A stretch of DNA of 19,707 bases from CAZVWV01 sp964631745 (GCA_964631745.1 CAZVWV010000068.1:1-19707), one strand, 5' to 3'; shown: positions 1-6,786, counted from the first letter of the stretch. Numbers and translations: made by a program. Notes: a model not told the origin generated them from the letters alone.

Positions 1-276
1 TACTTGTTTTCGCTCCGCAGAGGAGAGTCCGGTGTCTGGCCTTACGATTACAGCCGCACCGACAAAACTGTCTCTTATGCGCCCCCTGTAGACTTTGATG
101 GTATTCCGCAACCTTCCAGTATTTACAGGTGCCCTTCTGCGAGCTTCCGTCTCCCAGATCTTAGCTGCCTTATACATGATACCTAGAAGTCCTTTCTTCT
201 GAATCTTTGCTGGTAAGTCGTCAAGAGCCTTGAAGATCTCCGCACCATTTTCGAATGAGGTAAACGTAGCGGTCAC
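1..276 (-). CDS. HK97 gp10-like head-tail/tail component protein, partial
   Basis: Open frame of 92 codons that starts with GTG at 276 and runs off the left end of the window, so the C-terminus is missing. The start overlaps the stop of the upstream joining-protein gene in a GTGA arrangement, and a strong GGAGGTGG ribosome binding site sits just before it. The visible protein has an N-terminal helix with IFKALDDLPAKIQKKGL and the segment ARRRAPVNTGRLRNTI. The latter is the hallmark of the HK97-gp10 family (basic residues, APVNTG, then R/L): small proteins encoded after the head-tail joining protein in HK97-type phages, acting at the head-tail interface. Gene order supports the call. The family call is strong; the exact structural position in the virion is inferred. 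Confidence 0.85.
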   Translation of the reverse strand, partial: MTATFTSFENGAEIFKALDDLPAKIQKKGLLGIMYKAAKIWETEARRRAPVNTGRLRNTIKVYRGRIRDSFVGAAVIVRPDTGLSSAERKQV

Positions 277-599
277 AGCACCACCTCCGCCAAGATCTCA
301 TGGCCCTGCCGACGCCCCATCTCGGAGATGGCTTTGATTTGGTAGTACTGGCCCTCGTAGCTAATGCGCATCTTTTCATCGATGCCGGGAAGATAGAGAA
401 CGAAGAAAGTCGCGACCCTAGTCGAATGCTCAGCCTGAGAAGTGAACCTGTCTCGCGTCTGCATCATCCTGACATTAGCCCACACGGTCGCCCAGGTCGC
501 CCATGTGAGCGTTATCTCACCGGCGCTATCCTGTACCTGAGTACCCTGCTCGATAATAATTTGACGGTCTCGGCGGCCACTCTCTAGTAGATTGACCAT
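273..599 (-). CDS. Phage head-tail joining (adaptor/head-closure) protein
   Basis: 108-aa protein. The N-terminal LESGRRDRQIIIEQ, the central TWATWATVWANVR and the late region YEGQYYQIKAI fit the Phage_H_T_join/SPP1 gp16-like head-closure family: a small beta-barrel that plugs the connector after DNA packaging and forms the docking surface for the tail. Length is typical (100-115 aa). The ATG start lies inside the end of the upstream connector gene (16-base overlap), and its stop overlaps the gp10-like start, so translation is probably coupled through all three genes. The gene sits exactly where this family is expected, between the connector and gp10. Confidence 0.85.
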   Translation of the reverse strand: MVNLLESGRRDRQIIIEQGTQVQDSAGEITLTWATWATVWANVRMMQTRDRFTSQAEHSTRVATFFVLYLPGIDEKMRISYEGQYYQIKAISEMGRRQGHEILAEVVL

Positions 600-1180
600 A
601 CGCGGTGACCCATTAAAAGCTTCTCAAACGCACATAAATCGAGCTCTCCACGGTTTTCGTAGAGGTGTGTCACTGTACATAGAAGGATGGTTTTTAGCTG
701 TGCAGGCACGGCGCTGGCGCTTGCGTACCCGGCAGTGAACTGCGCCTCCACCGAGTTAGTTCTATCCGTAGCTGTCGACGGCCAGGTGCCAGTCGGTATG
801 AGGCGAATCTGTCCAGGTTCTCGGGAGAGGACTATTTCGACTAACGGGTCGTCTCCGCCAACACCTCCGATCAAGGTTTGGAGAGCCCCAGAGCTATCGT
901 AATATTTCAAGTGAGTGATATCCTGCAGCGGAGGAAACGGAAGCTCCAGGTACGGCACATACGGGAAGGATGAAAAAAACACTTTCCATTCCTGCGTCAT
1001 GATGGCGCGGCCAGTTACGCGTTCGGCCAGCTCTCGGGCTGACTTAATGTAGGTGTTAATTAGGGCGTCTTCAGTGGTAATGGCGTCAGGGATATGCAGC
1101 TGCGCGTGCGCCTCCGCAAGCGTAATAGGCTCGGTAATCGGACCCGTAACGAGCTCCTTACCTGAGTAGAGATATCCCAT
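584..1180 (-). CDS. Head-tail connector protein (gp6-like / phiE125 gp8 family)
   Basis: 198-aa protein. The N-terminus (ITLAEAHAQLHI, then a helix with YIKSARELAERVTGRAI) and the beta-rich middle (PYLELPFPPLQDI, LKYYDSSGALQTL) are the pattern of the phiE125 gp8/HK97 gp6 connector families. The C-terminal FTAGYASASAVPAQLKTILL helix region with HLYENRG is also typical. These proteins form a ring under the portal, using the N-terminal helices to bind it. The ATG at 1180 is preceded by GAGGG at good spacing. A hairpin separates this gene from the decoration-like gene upstream, while the next gene overlaps its end. Family assignment is confident; ring function is known from the family only. Confidence 0.88.
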   Translation of the reverse strand: MGYLYSGKELVTGPITEPITLAEAHAQLHIPDAITTEDALINTYIKSARELAERVTGRAIMTQEWKVFFSSFPYVPYLELPFPPLQDITHLKYYDSSGALQTLIGGVGGDDPLVEIVLSREPGQIRLIPTGTWPSTATDRTNSVEAQFTAGYASASAVPAQLKTILLCTVTHLYENRGELDLCAFEKLLMGHRVWSIY

Positions 1181-1197
1181 GTGCCCTCTGCGAATAA

Positions 1198-1222
1198 GGG
1201 GAGCTGCGGTTAAGCAGCCCCC
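1198..1222 (-). terminator. Hairpin between decoration-like gene and connector gene
   Basis: Inverted repeat GGGG-(a)-GCTGC / GCAGC-CCCC with a 6-base loop and a single bulged base, in the 63-base gap between the genes ending at 1244 and starting at 1180. Read on the minus strand the stem is followed by TTATTC, a short and imperfect T-rich tail. It may be a weak terminator or an mRNA-stabilising stem that lowers connector expression relative to the capsid genes. Stem seen directly; function inferred. Confidence 0.45.
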
Positions 1223-1243
1223 CGGTCAAATGCACCCAATTAG

Positions 1244-1726
1244 TTACGCGATGGCAGTCGGTTGGTCGACGCCGGCGAAACGTGGTTCGCAGAGAAGTAT
1301 CTCTACAGCTCCGTTCACAGGATCGTTTGTGGCCTCTGTGCACAACATGCGCACGAAAGGTCTATTCTCTGGCAAGGTTGAAGCCTCGACTAAGATTTCG
1401 TATATCGCGTCTTCAGCCGCGGTTGTCGTGAAACCTGAAGTCGTTGCGTCTGTCCAGGCGCCCATGGCGTCTCCACCAGCACCTGCTCCATTCGCACCCT
1501 TTCGGTACTTAAACGCGACCGCAGTCGTATTAGACGGTGTTACATCGTCACAACCTTGTACAGTGAAAGTTGCGTTTCCAGTTGTGCCACCCTGTTGGTG
1601 AGCCAAGAAAACGGCATAACCATAATTACGCAGAGACACTACGTCGGTGGCAGGATTGGTATTCCAACGATCTGCGGCCGGTGCCAAACCCTTAACGACC
1701 TTTACATCTTCAGCAAAACTTAACAT
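1244..1726 (-). CDS. Putative head decoration / minor capsid protein
   Basis: 160-aa protein directly downstream of the major capsid gene. The sequence is beta-rich and low in basic residues, with the blocks ADRWNTNPATDVVSLRNYG, ATFTVQGCDDVTPSNTTAVAF and AYEILVEAS-like strands near residue 110. I recognise this as a conserved protein type that recurs in phage head operons right after the capsid gene; it is often annotated hypothetical. Its position and abundance-type organisation suggest a capsid decoration or stabilising protein. Start ATG at 1726 has GGAG upstream with a 9-base spacer. It is flanked by hairpins on both sides, consistent with expression tied to the capsid. Family recognised by pattern; decoration role is inference. 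Confidence 0.6.
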   Translation of the reverse strand: MLSFAEDVKVVKGLAPAADRWNTNPATDVVSLRNYGYAVFLAHQQGGTTGNATFTVQGCDDVTPSNTTAVAFKYRKGANGAGAGGDAMGAWTDATTSGFTTTAAEDAIYEILVEASTLPENRPFVRMLCTEATNDPVNGAVEILLCEPRFAGVDQPTAIA

Positions 1727-1757
1727 TTATTATTCTCCAAAATTCAATCAACTAAGT

Positions 1758-1785
1758 GCGGGGCGAGTATCTCTACTCACCCCGC
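1758..1785 (-). terminator. Strong hairpin after the major capsid gene
   Basis: Inverted repeat GCGGGG-c-GAGTA / TACTC-a-CCCCGC with a TCTC tetraloop and one mismatch (11 paired positions), in the 72-base gap between capsid stop and the next start. On the minus strand it is followed by ACTTAGTTGATTGAATTTT, which lacks an immediate T-run. It is therefore better read as a leaky terminator or RNA 3'-end stabiliser than as a canonical terminator. Structure seen directly; function inferred. Confidence 0.55.
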
Positions 1786-1798
1786 GTCATCAGGTCGC

Positions 1799-3112
1799 TT
1801 ATCGCGCAGCCAACGTTACGAACTCGGACAAGGTGTTTGCACCCTTGTACGGCGTAATCGGTTTGTTGCGGAAAGGTTGACCGTTGCAGCGGTACACAAT
1901 GCGGTAGCAAGCTTCGTCGTACAAGAAGCGAACGTGCATCGATACGTCAGAGCGAGGCGAGCTCTTATCGATCATCAAGTATGCTGATGGATCGACAAGC
2001 GCGATATCGCCTACGTCTCCGAGCGCTGCGGCTTGTTCGATGTAGCGAACGGGCGCACCCAAGAGGCTCTGGAATGGCTGACCAGCGACGTTATTCGCGG
2101 GCAACCAAACCGGGATACCATTCGAGCCGGCGGCAACATACATCGTCGCTAGCTGGGGGAAAGCTGCAATGTTCGTTAGCCACACCGCTCTCTCTAGGGA
2201 GCGAGGCAACATGCGAGCATACATCTTGATCACGTTGTTCGAGACGATCGTGTCGGCCGTTTGTCCGCCTTCTGCGGCTTGAGAGACAGATCCGGGGGCG
2301 TTTATGAAGCCCAACGGACGTCCAACGCCAGTTCCATTAACGATTGCGTCGTCAACCAGGAAGCCCAACTCATCGCTGAACGCCATGCGCATCAGCGAAT
2401 CCATCGCAGTTGCGTCCTCAAGCATCTCTTCGCTTTGGTAGCAAAGACCAATGATCTTCTCTAAGCGCATATTGAGCTGACGAAGTTTTGGCTTTGACGC
2501 CGTAACAGTGTCGCCCTCTCCGGCCCAGAACATCTGTACACCGCCGAAGCGTGAACCCGTTGCACGGGAACTCTCATCGACTAATGTAAGGTTGATTCCG
2601 TTCTTGCCTGGCCCGATCGGAACGCGGGTAACCTTGCTTGCAAGGATCCCCGTTTCATAGGCTTTGCTTAGAATGTCGGTTGCAAACTCTTGCTGCACTA
2701 AGTAGCCTCCATCCGAGGGAACTGACTCGTTGATACCACTTGCAGCACGAGTCGAAAGTCTTGGGTCTACTCGAGCGCCAGGCGATCCGGCGTTTCTAAC
2801 CGCCAATAGGAATTCGCCAAAGTTATCAAACTTCTCAGACTTTGCACCTTGAGGAGCGGCTCTCTGATCAGGACCGGGCTCCACAATGGCGGAACGGGTC
2901 GGCTTAGTATCGAGCTCTAGATCTAAACCTGCTTGACGCTCTTCGCGCTCAATTGTGTTTAGAATCCCAGCTTGCTCAATATCTAGCTTGTCATACTGCT
3001 CAGTTTCCTTCGAATCGAGGCTTCGATTCTCGTCCTGCGCTTTCTTAACTAGGCTGCGCATCTGCTCAATAACGGCATTACGCAGCTTTCTCAATTCTTC
3101 AATTCTTTTCAT
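1799..3112 (-). CDS. HK97-family major capsid protein
   Basis: 437-aa protein with the standard two-part layout. Residues 1 to about 75 form a highly charged helical delta (scaffolding) domain (MKRIEELRKLRNAVIEQMR and onward). A flexible linker follows, then the HK97 fold with motifs ESVPSDGGYLVQQEF, the E-loop region around VDESSRATGSRFGG, RLEKIIGLCYQSEEMLED, GRPLGFINAPG and the closing TPYKGANTLSEFVTLAAR. It assembles into the icosahedral shell; the delta domain is normally removed by the prohead protease encoded two genes upstream. The ATG at 3112 follows GGAGTAAAA. It lies between a long stem-loop upstream and a strong hairpin downstream. Family assignment is very secure; the cleavage point cannot be read from sequence alone. 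Confidence 0.96.
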   Translation of the reverse strand: MKRIEELRKLRNAVIEQMRSLVKKAQDENRSLDSKETEQYDKLDIEQAGILNTIEREERQAGLDLELDTKPTRSAIVEPGPDQRAAPQGAKSEKFDNFGEFLLAVRNAGSPGARVDPRLSTRAASGINESVPSDGGYLVQQEFATDILSKAYETGILASKVTRVPIGPGKNGINLTLVDESSRATGSRFGGVQMFWAGEGDTVTASKPKLRQLNMRLEKIIGLCYQSEEMLEDATAMDSLMRMAFSDELGFLVDDAIVNGTGVGRPLGFINAPGSVSQAAEGGQTADTIVSNNVIKMYARMLPRSLERAVWLTNIAAFPQLATMYVAAGSNGIPVWLPANNVAGQPFQSLLGAPVRYIEQAAALGDVGDIALVDPSAYLMIDKSSPRSDVSMHVRFLYDEACYRIVYRCNGQPFRNKPITPYKGANTLSEFVTLAAR

Positions 3113-3154
3113 TTTTACTCCAAATACGCGGGGTCGGGAGTAGCTCGAAGAGAT

Positions 3155-3200
3155 ACTGTTACCGGCACCGCAGAAAAACGGTTTAGTTGCCTGTAACAGT
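3155..3200 (-). promoter_or_regulatory. Long stem-loop in the capsid 5' leader
   Basis: Arms ACTGTTAC (3155-3162) and GTAACAGT (3193-3200) are perfectly complementary; after one mismatch the stem continues for four more pairs (GGCA/TGCC), leaving a 20-base loop. It lies in the 183-base gap between the zinc-ribbon gene and the capsid start, about 40 bases upstream of the capsid ATG. It could be a processing site, a terminator remnant or a leader structure that boosts capsid mRNA. The rest of the 3113-3295 gap shows no convincing gene or promoter. Confidence 0.45.
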
Positions 3201-3295
3201 GGGATCCTTTGGACCTGGCTGGTTACTTGTGAGGGCTTGTCATCTTTGGACGACGGAGCGGCCCCACGCCTTGTATCGTCGATTATGGAAGAACG

Positions 3296-3532
3296 TTATC
3301 GTGGTTCGTTAGTCGCTAATTTTTTTCTGAAATATAATTTTCGCGTGCAGGTTTCCTCGTGAGGCACGTATGCTTGGTGTGAATGAGTCTTGTTCCTTGT
3401 AGCGGTCTGGGCGCGTGGGACTACCCCAGCCTTTAGCTTTGCGCCATTGCCTAGGGGATCGACCTGCAGCAAACGACCAGATGGAGTCCTAATCTCAAGC
3501 ACCGGTCGTCCGCAGTATGGACAAGCAATCAC
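3296..3532 (-). CDS. Small zinc-ribbon-like phage protein
   Basis: 78-aa protein starting with GTG at 3532, overlapping the protease stop (GTGA). It opens with IACPYCGRPVLEIRTPSGR, and the second metal-binding half is HEETC (His58 and Cys62). So it has C4xxC7 and HxxxC, with the intervening RTPSGRLLQVDPLGNGAK matching a small phage protein type that typically reads RTRNGKPMPVDPEP before a YxPHxxxC end. The role is unknown, possibly nucleic-acid or protein binding through one zinc ion. Relatives as I know them more often sit among early genes, so a place between protease and capsid is unusual. Zinc ligands seen directly; family by pattern. Confidence 0.65.
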   Translation of the reverse strand: MIACPYCGRPVLEIRTPSGRLLQVDPLGNGAKLKAGVVPRAQTATRNKTHSHQAYVPHEETCTRKLYFRKKLATNEPR

Positions 3533-4140
3533 TGGAGCTCTATTAGCTGTTGGCGCTTAACGTAGATGTCTATAGGGAGAGAGGGTAATTCAAACTTGCG
3601 CTCTTTCCAGCGCTTCTCGGCTCCCGCTCGGACCTCCACAACAGTCTCCTCGTAGGCAGGGTATGTAACAATTGAAACGTCGAAAAGCTCAACCTCGGTA
3701 ATTTCTAAGAACACCTGGCCGCTTCGCTTAACCCACTGCTCACCTGTGATATAAAATCCAAAGCTCATCTGAGTGACGTCCCCGCGCTCCATGCTCGTTA
3801 TGATATCGCGCGCTGCCTGAGTATCGGGGGGGTCAATCTCGCAAAAGAGCCCGACGGTGTCTTGCTTGAGACGTAATGTCCCGGCTTTAGTCCGCCCTAA
3901 GATCAGAGAAGGATTGTGGTCGATAAGAGCTCTTACGTCTGGGCCTGATGCCAGAGTCTTCGAGAACGCGCCTGGCATTATTAGCTCATGAAACGGGCCG
4001 TCCCATGAGTAAAACTCGACGGACTCCGAGTTGAACTTTGCCGCGTACCCGCTAATCGTGCGCTTCTCGGCGTCAGCCTGGGGAGCAATGCGGAGCTCCG
4101 ACCCTTCGAAAACTCGATATTGTTTTAGACGTTCAGTCAT
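3529..4140 (-). CDS. HK97-family prohead protease
   Basis: 203-aa serine protease of the U35 family that cleaves the capsid delta domain and itself during prohead maturation. Visible motifs: ISGYAAKFNSESVEF (residues 29-43), HELIMPGAFSKTL (51-63), the catalytic-His block ALIDHNPSLILGR (His75), and the catalytic-Ser block MSFGF (Ser126). After these come LEITEVELFDVSIVTYPAYEET, where the acidic residue of the triad is expected. Length is typical. ATG at 4140 overlaps by 8 bases with an upstream reading frame that is broken by the assembly gap. The next gene starts within its stop codon. Secure call. Confidence 0.95.
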   Translation of the reverse strand: MTERLKQYRVFEGSELRIAPQADAEKRTISGYAAKFNSESVEFYSWDGPFHELIMPGAFSKTLASGPDVRALIDHNPSLILGRTKAGTLRLKQDTVGLFCEIDPPDTQAARDIITSMERGDVTQMSFGFYITGEQWVKRSGQVFLEITEVELFDVSIVTYPAYEETVVEVRAGAEKRWKERKFELPSLPIDIYVKRQQLIELQ

Positions 4141-4267
4141 AAATTCCCAATCCTATAAGTATGTGTCGTTCGGCTCGCGCCCGTTCCTCATCGTATCGAA
4201 TCTCTGCCGTTACTGGGTATGCACGCATAGATAATCCGATAGCTGGAAGAGAGCTCTTTCTATACTG
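4133..4267 (-). CDS. C-terminal part of an unidentified gene cut by an assembly gap
   Basis: An open frame of 44 codons enters from the N-run (4268-4277) and ends with TGA at 4133, overlapping the protease start by 8 bases as real neighbours do here. It reads YRKSSLPAIGLSM, then RAYPVTAEIRYDEERARAE and RHILIGLGIYD. Beyond the gap, an ATG at 4344 opens a frame beginning MTFFTLLQNRAPETPVPAGGGY that enters the gap from the other side without a stop. With exactly ten bases in the gap the two frames do not join, but a ten-N run is normally a placeholder. A single protein of about 70 residues or more is therefore likely. Function unknown. Confidence 0.45.
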   Translation of the reverse strand, partial: QYRKSSLPAIGLSMRAYPVTAEIRYDEERARAERHILIGLGIYD

Positions 4268-4277
4268 NNNNNNNNNN
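4268..4277. other. Assembly gap (10 N)
   Basis: Ten ambiguous bases, the same length as the second N-run at 9922-9931, which suggests fixed-size scaffold placeholders of unknown true length. It lies in the 221-base stretch between the lipoprotein and protease genes and interrupts a probable small gene. Confidence 0.95.
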
Positions 4278-4361
4278 AATACCCGCCACCCGCCGGAACG
4301 GGGGTCTCGGGTGCCCTGTTTTGCAATAATGTAAAAAACGTCATCCGGACGAGACTTTAAA

Positions 4362-4580
4362 TTAGTACTCTTTTCTAGCAGTAGGTTTCCTAACGGGAGT
4401 AGGACTTGGCGTCTTAGCCGCAGCTTCCAGCGACCGGGCTATCATCATCTGTACCCGTTCGTCCATCTGCTTAAAATAAGAGAGCACTTCCTCTTTGGAA
4501 ATATCGGGTTTAGGGTTCGGCCCGATCTGAACCGCTGCAGAACACCCAGTTAAGAGCAAGCAAAAAAGTAGTTTCTTCAT
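4362..4580 (-). CDS. Small predicted lipoprotein
   Basis: 72-aa protein with a textbook lipoprotein signal: MKKLLFCLLLTGC, positive n-region, short hydrophobic core and lipobox LTGC with the lipidated Cys at residue 13. The mature part is about 60 residues: a charged helix (EEVLSYFKQMDERVQMMIARSLEAA) and a Pro/Thr/basic tail (TPSPTPVRKPTARK). It should be exported and anchored in a membrane. Phage lipoproteins of this size include outer-membrane spanin subunits and superinfection-exclusion proteins; the sequence does not decide between them. It is preceded by a GC-rich hairpin that ends 9 bases before the ATG and covers the only G-rich ribosome-binding-like stretch. Export is confident; role is not. 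Confidence 0.75.
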   Translation of the reverse strand: MKKLLFCLLLTGCSAAVQIGPNPKPDISKEEVLSYFKQMDERVQMMIARSLEAAAKTPSPTPVRKPTARKEY

Positions 4581-4589
4581 AGCAAAATC

Positions 4590-4607
4590 CCCGCCCTTTC
4601 GGGCGGG
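4590..4607 (-). terminator. Intrinsic-terminator-like hairpin before the lipoprotein gene
   Basis: Perfect 7-bp GC stem CCCGCCC/GGGCGGG with a tetraloop (GAAA on the minus strand), followed on the minus strand by GATTTTGC. It lies after the 56-aa gene stop (4618) and directly before the lipoprotein ATG (4580). On the plus strand it is followed by CTCCTTTTCGTT, so it might work in either direction. The short T-stretch makes partial termination likely. Confidence 0.6.
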
Positions 4608-4617
4608 CTCCTTTTCG

Positions 4618-4788
4618 TTAAACAGGCATGAACTTCAGCTCAACCACCGTAGGATTCAGATTTACACTCTGTTGTTTTGCGATAGCCTCTGCCTCTGTGC
4701 AGGACAAAGTGTTCCAATCAAAACCAACGTTGTGCCCATGATGGACCTTGGGCGCGTATTCTAGTGCGATAGATAAGTTCGTTATCAT
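4618..4788 (-). CDS. Small hypothetical protein (56 aa)
   Basis: ATG at 4788 with an ideal AAAGGAG ribosome binding site immediately after the stop of the 69-aa gene upstream; TAA at 4618. The protein begins MITNLSIALEYAPKVHHGHN, continues with GFDWNTLSCTEAEAIAKQQS and ends TVVELKFMPV. It is soluble and slightly acidic with one Cys and three His, and has no membrane segment. I do not recognise a family. The tight coupling to the upstream gene and the excellent start signal support it as a real gene despite its size. The terminator-like hairpin follows 11 bases after its stop. Confidence 0.65.
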   Translation of the reverse strand: MITNLSIALEYAPKVHHGHNVGFDWNTLSCTEAEAIAKQQSVNLNPTVVELKFMPV

Positions 4789-4796
4789 AAACTCCT

Positions 4797-5006
4797 TTAT
4801 TCAATAATAGTTTCTTCTTGCCGAACGCTATTGCTAGCCTCGGCGCGTTCAACCGCGTACACTAAGTTAGAGAAATGCTCATTAGTGTAGCGTTTGAAAT
4901 AGTCAATGTCGGTTTCATCTTCGAGGCGTTCGTAGCCCGACTTACCAACAGCGCTTAAAACCCTCGCAAAAAGGTCATCTTCGATTTTGAATGGTATTGC
5001 TTCCAT
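4797..5006 (-). CDS. Hypothetical protein (69 aa)
   Basis: ATG at 5006 preceded by TAAGGAGTAT, which also contains the stop of the tail-fibre-like gene, so translation is probably coupled. The protein is acidic and helical: MEAIPFKIEDDLFARVLSAV, then YERLEDETDIDYFKRYTNEH and a helical end with AVERAEASNSVRQEE. It has no signal peptide or membrane segment. The pattern of acidic/aromatic residues resembles small helical proteins often found near phage tail-fibre or structural genes, but I cannot name a family. It is part of the block between portal and protease. Confidence 0.65.
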   Translation of the reverse strand: MEAIPFKIEDDLFARVLSAVGKSGYERLEDETDIDYFKRYTNEHFSNLVYAVERAEASNSVRQEETIIE

Positions 5007-5013
5007 ATACTCC

Positions 5014-6786
5014 TTAGATATCCTTTAATAACGCCCACGTATTTGCGGCCTTGCACGCACAAACTGCACCGTCACCACCGGCGGTGTTGGCGCAGTCGTT
5101 TGAGTCCGTGTCCTGGAAGTAACTTCCTACGCTACACGTTGCCGGTAAAGCGGTCCCCTTTGGCATCAAAGCGGTACCGGCGCTCATATCAGCAATGTTA
5201 GTCGAGAAGTCGAACTTAGTAGCATTCCAAATATACTCGGCAGTTCCATTAACTCTGAAATTTCCTGTAGTCGCTGTATCAATATCAAGGGTGCTCGCAG
5301 CGCTCGATGTAATTTTTTGAGTGGGTGCCCGGAAATACGCACCACCATTGGTAGCAAAAAACGCTTCCATGTTGTTTGTGGACCCCGCAGCTTGCTTCTC
5401 GAATCGAATACCATACGAGTCTGTTCCGGCAATGGCATTACTGTTTACCCTAATTCCCACCGGATAGCGCGTTGACCCCATTCCGGTGATAGATCCTGTG
5501 CCAGAAGTGCCCGAGACGTCGAGGCCGACAAGTCGCGTAGCGCCGCTCATGGTCATCCCCGCGCCATTGATTTCGTTAGTGACAGCGTTGCCAATCAAGT
5601 CGCCTGATACAGTGTAGGCTGAGTTAGCTTCGAGAATGTTGTATCCTGCTAAGCCGATGCCTCCTGTGAAGTTTGCAACACCGCTATCTTCGTTAAAGAT
5701 GCCGCCCCAGAAACCATTCGGATACGAGCCTGCACCCGGCTTGTTCCAAGCCTGAAAAGCGCTGCGCCCGCTGGCAGAATTATCAAGGTCTGTAATATTG
5801 TAACCCGATTCATAGCCCGGATAGTGATAAGGGGTCTGCCCGTTGGGTGAGAACGCAAGTTCTTTAATAGCAGAGGTCCAGATTAGACTTGCGTCGTTCG
5901 TCGCATCGAAAGCAACGCTTGCGGCACTGGCAGAGTTATCGCCAACCGTTAGTGCGTTGGTAGTCTTATTATATGTCAGTCCCGAGTCACCCCCAAATGC
6001 ACCGCTATCGTTGAATTGTAATTGTGTATTCGAGCCGCCTGGGGCACCGCTCGACCCGTTTGAGGCGGATGTCACTCTCCCCGTGGCATCGACGGTCAAG
6101 TTGGCGTTAGTGTAACTTCCTGCGGTCACGCCCGAGTTAGCGAGGGATAGCGCACCCGAAGAAAAACTTAAAGGAGCGTTCACACTCGCTGAGGCGATTT
6201 GTTTTGATCCGTTAGTGTACGCAAGCTTGTCGGCCGTGAGAAAATTATAGGCGACAGGACCAGAACCGAATGTCACCGAATTATCAAAGATATTCGATGT
6301 ACCGGCAAAATCGATATCGAAAGTAAGTATCGAGCTGCCGGAGTCCAAAAGTGTCCAGCTCTTAGAGTTTGTAGTGATTTCGATACGATTATACCCATGA
6401 AGTTTTGTACGGCCGCCAACCTCTGGATTCGTTAATTCCACTCTATTCGTCGAAAGATCGAACGACAGCGTTCGGCTCAAAGCATCGTCGTGATCAAGAA
6501 CTAGCTGAGCATTCGAAGGAAAGCTCGCGCCATATTCTAGCGGAATTTGCGCAGTAGTAGTGCGGGAGCCATCTAGATAAATTGCGAGAGGATCGGAAGA
6601 TGAAGAACCAGAGACAGTGACCGTTGCGGTCGAGCCGCTATGCGTGCAGGCGATACCACTGCCCACACAGTTTAAGTTGAAAAATACACCTTGACTAACG
6701 CCTTCATCGAAAAGACGAGGGGGTGGGTTCTCAGCAAAAGCCGCCGTGGCCAGGCTAATTAAAATAAATCCAAGTAACGCCCTCAT
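5014..6786 (-). CDS. Tail-fibre-like adhesin with N-terminal signal peptide
   Basis: 590-aa protein. Residues 1-18 form a clear Sec signal peptide: MR, hydrophobic core ALLGFILISLATAA, AFA cleavage motif before ENPPP. After it the sequence is typical of phage tail fibres and receptor-binding proteins: Gly/Ser/Thr/Asn-rich, with a GVTAGSYTNANLTVDATGRV block near residue 220, then GAPGGSNTQLQFNDSGAFGG, and a collagen-free beta-rich shaft. The C-terminus is Cys-rich (TCSVGSYFQDTD, then VCACKAANTW). Six Cys in total lie near the two ends, compatible with disulfides outside the cytoplasm. There is no other in-frame Met near the start, so the signal peptide is hard to avoid. The start overlaps the upstream gene by 32 bases. 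It may be a virion fibre or an exported surface protein. Confidence 0.75.
   Translation of the reverse strand: MRALLGFILISLATAAFAENPPPRLFDEGVSQGVFFNLNCVGSGIACTHSGSTATVTVSGSSSSDPLAIYLDGSRTTTAQIPLEYGASFPSNAQLVLDHDDALSRTLSFDLSTNRVELTNPEVGGRTKLHGYNRIEITTNSKSWTLLDSGSSILTFDIDFAGTSNIFDNSVTFGSGPVAYNFLTADKLAYTNGSKQIASASVNAPLSFSSGALSLANSGVTAGSYTNANLTVDATGRVTSASNGSSGAPGGSNTQLQFNDSGAFGGDSGLTYNKTTNALTVGDNSASAASVAFDATNDASLIWTSAIKELAFSPNGQTPYHYPGYESGYNITDLDNSASGRSAFQAWNKPGAGSYPNGFWGGIFNEDSGVANFTGGIGLAGYNILEANSAYTVSGDLIGNAVTNEINGAGMTMSGATRLVGLDVSGTSGTGSITGMGSTRYPVGIRVNSNAIAGTDSYGIRFEKQAAGSTNNMEAFFATNGGAYFRAPTQKITSSAASTLDIDTATTGNFRVNGTAEYIWNATKFDFSTNIADMSAGTALMPKGTALPATCSVGSYFQDTDSNDCANTAGGDGAVCACKAANTWALLKDI

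Noticed and set aside
1158..1343. 61-codon minus-strand frame across the decoration/connector junction
   Set aside because: Arg-rich translation, overlaps two well-supported genes and the hairpin between them.
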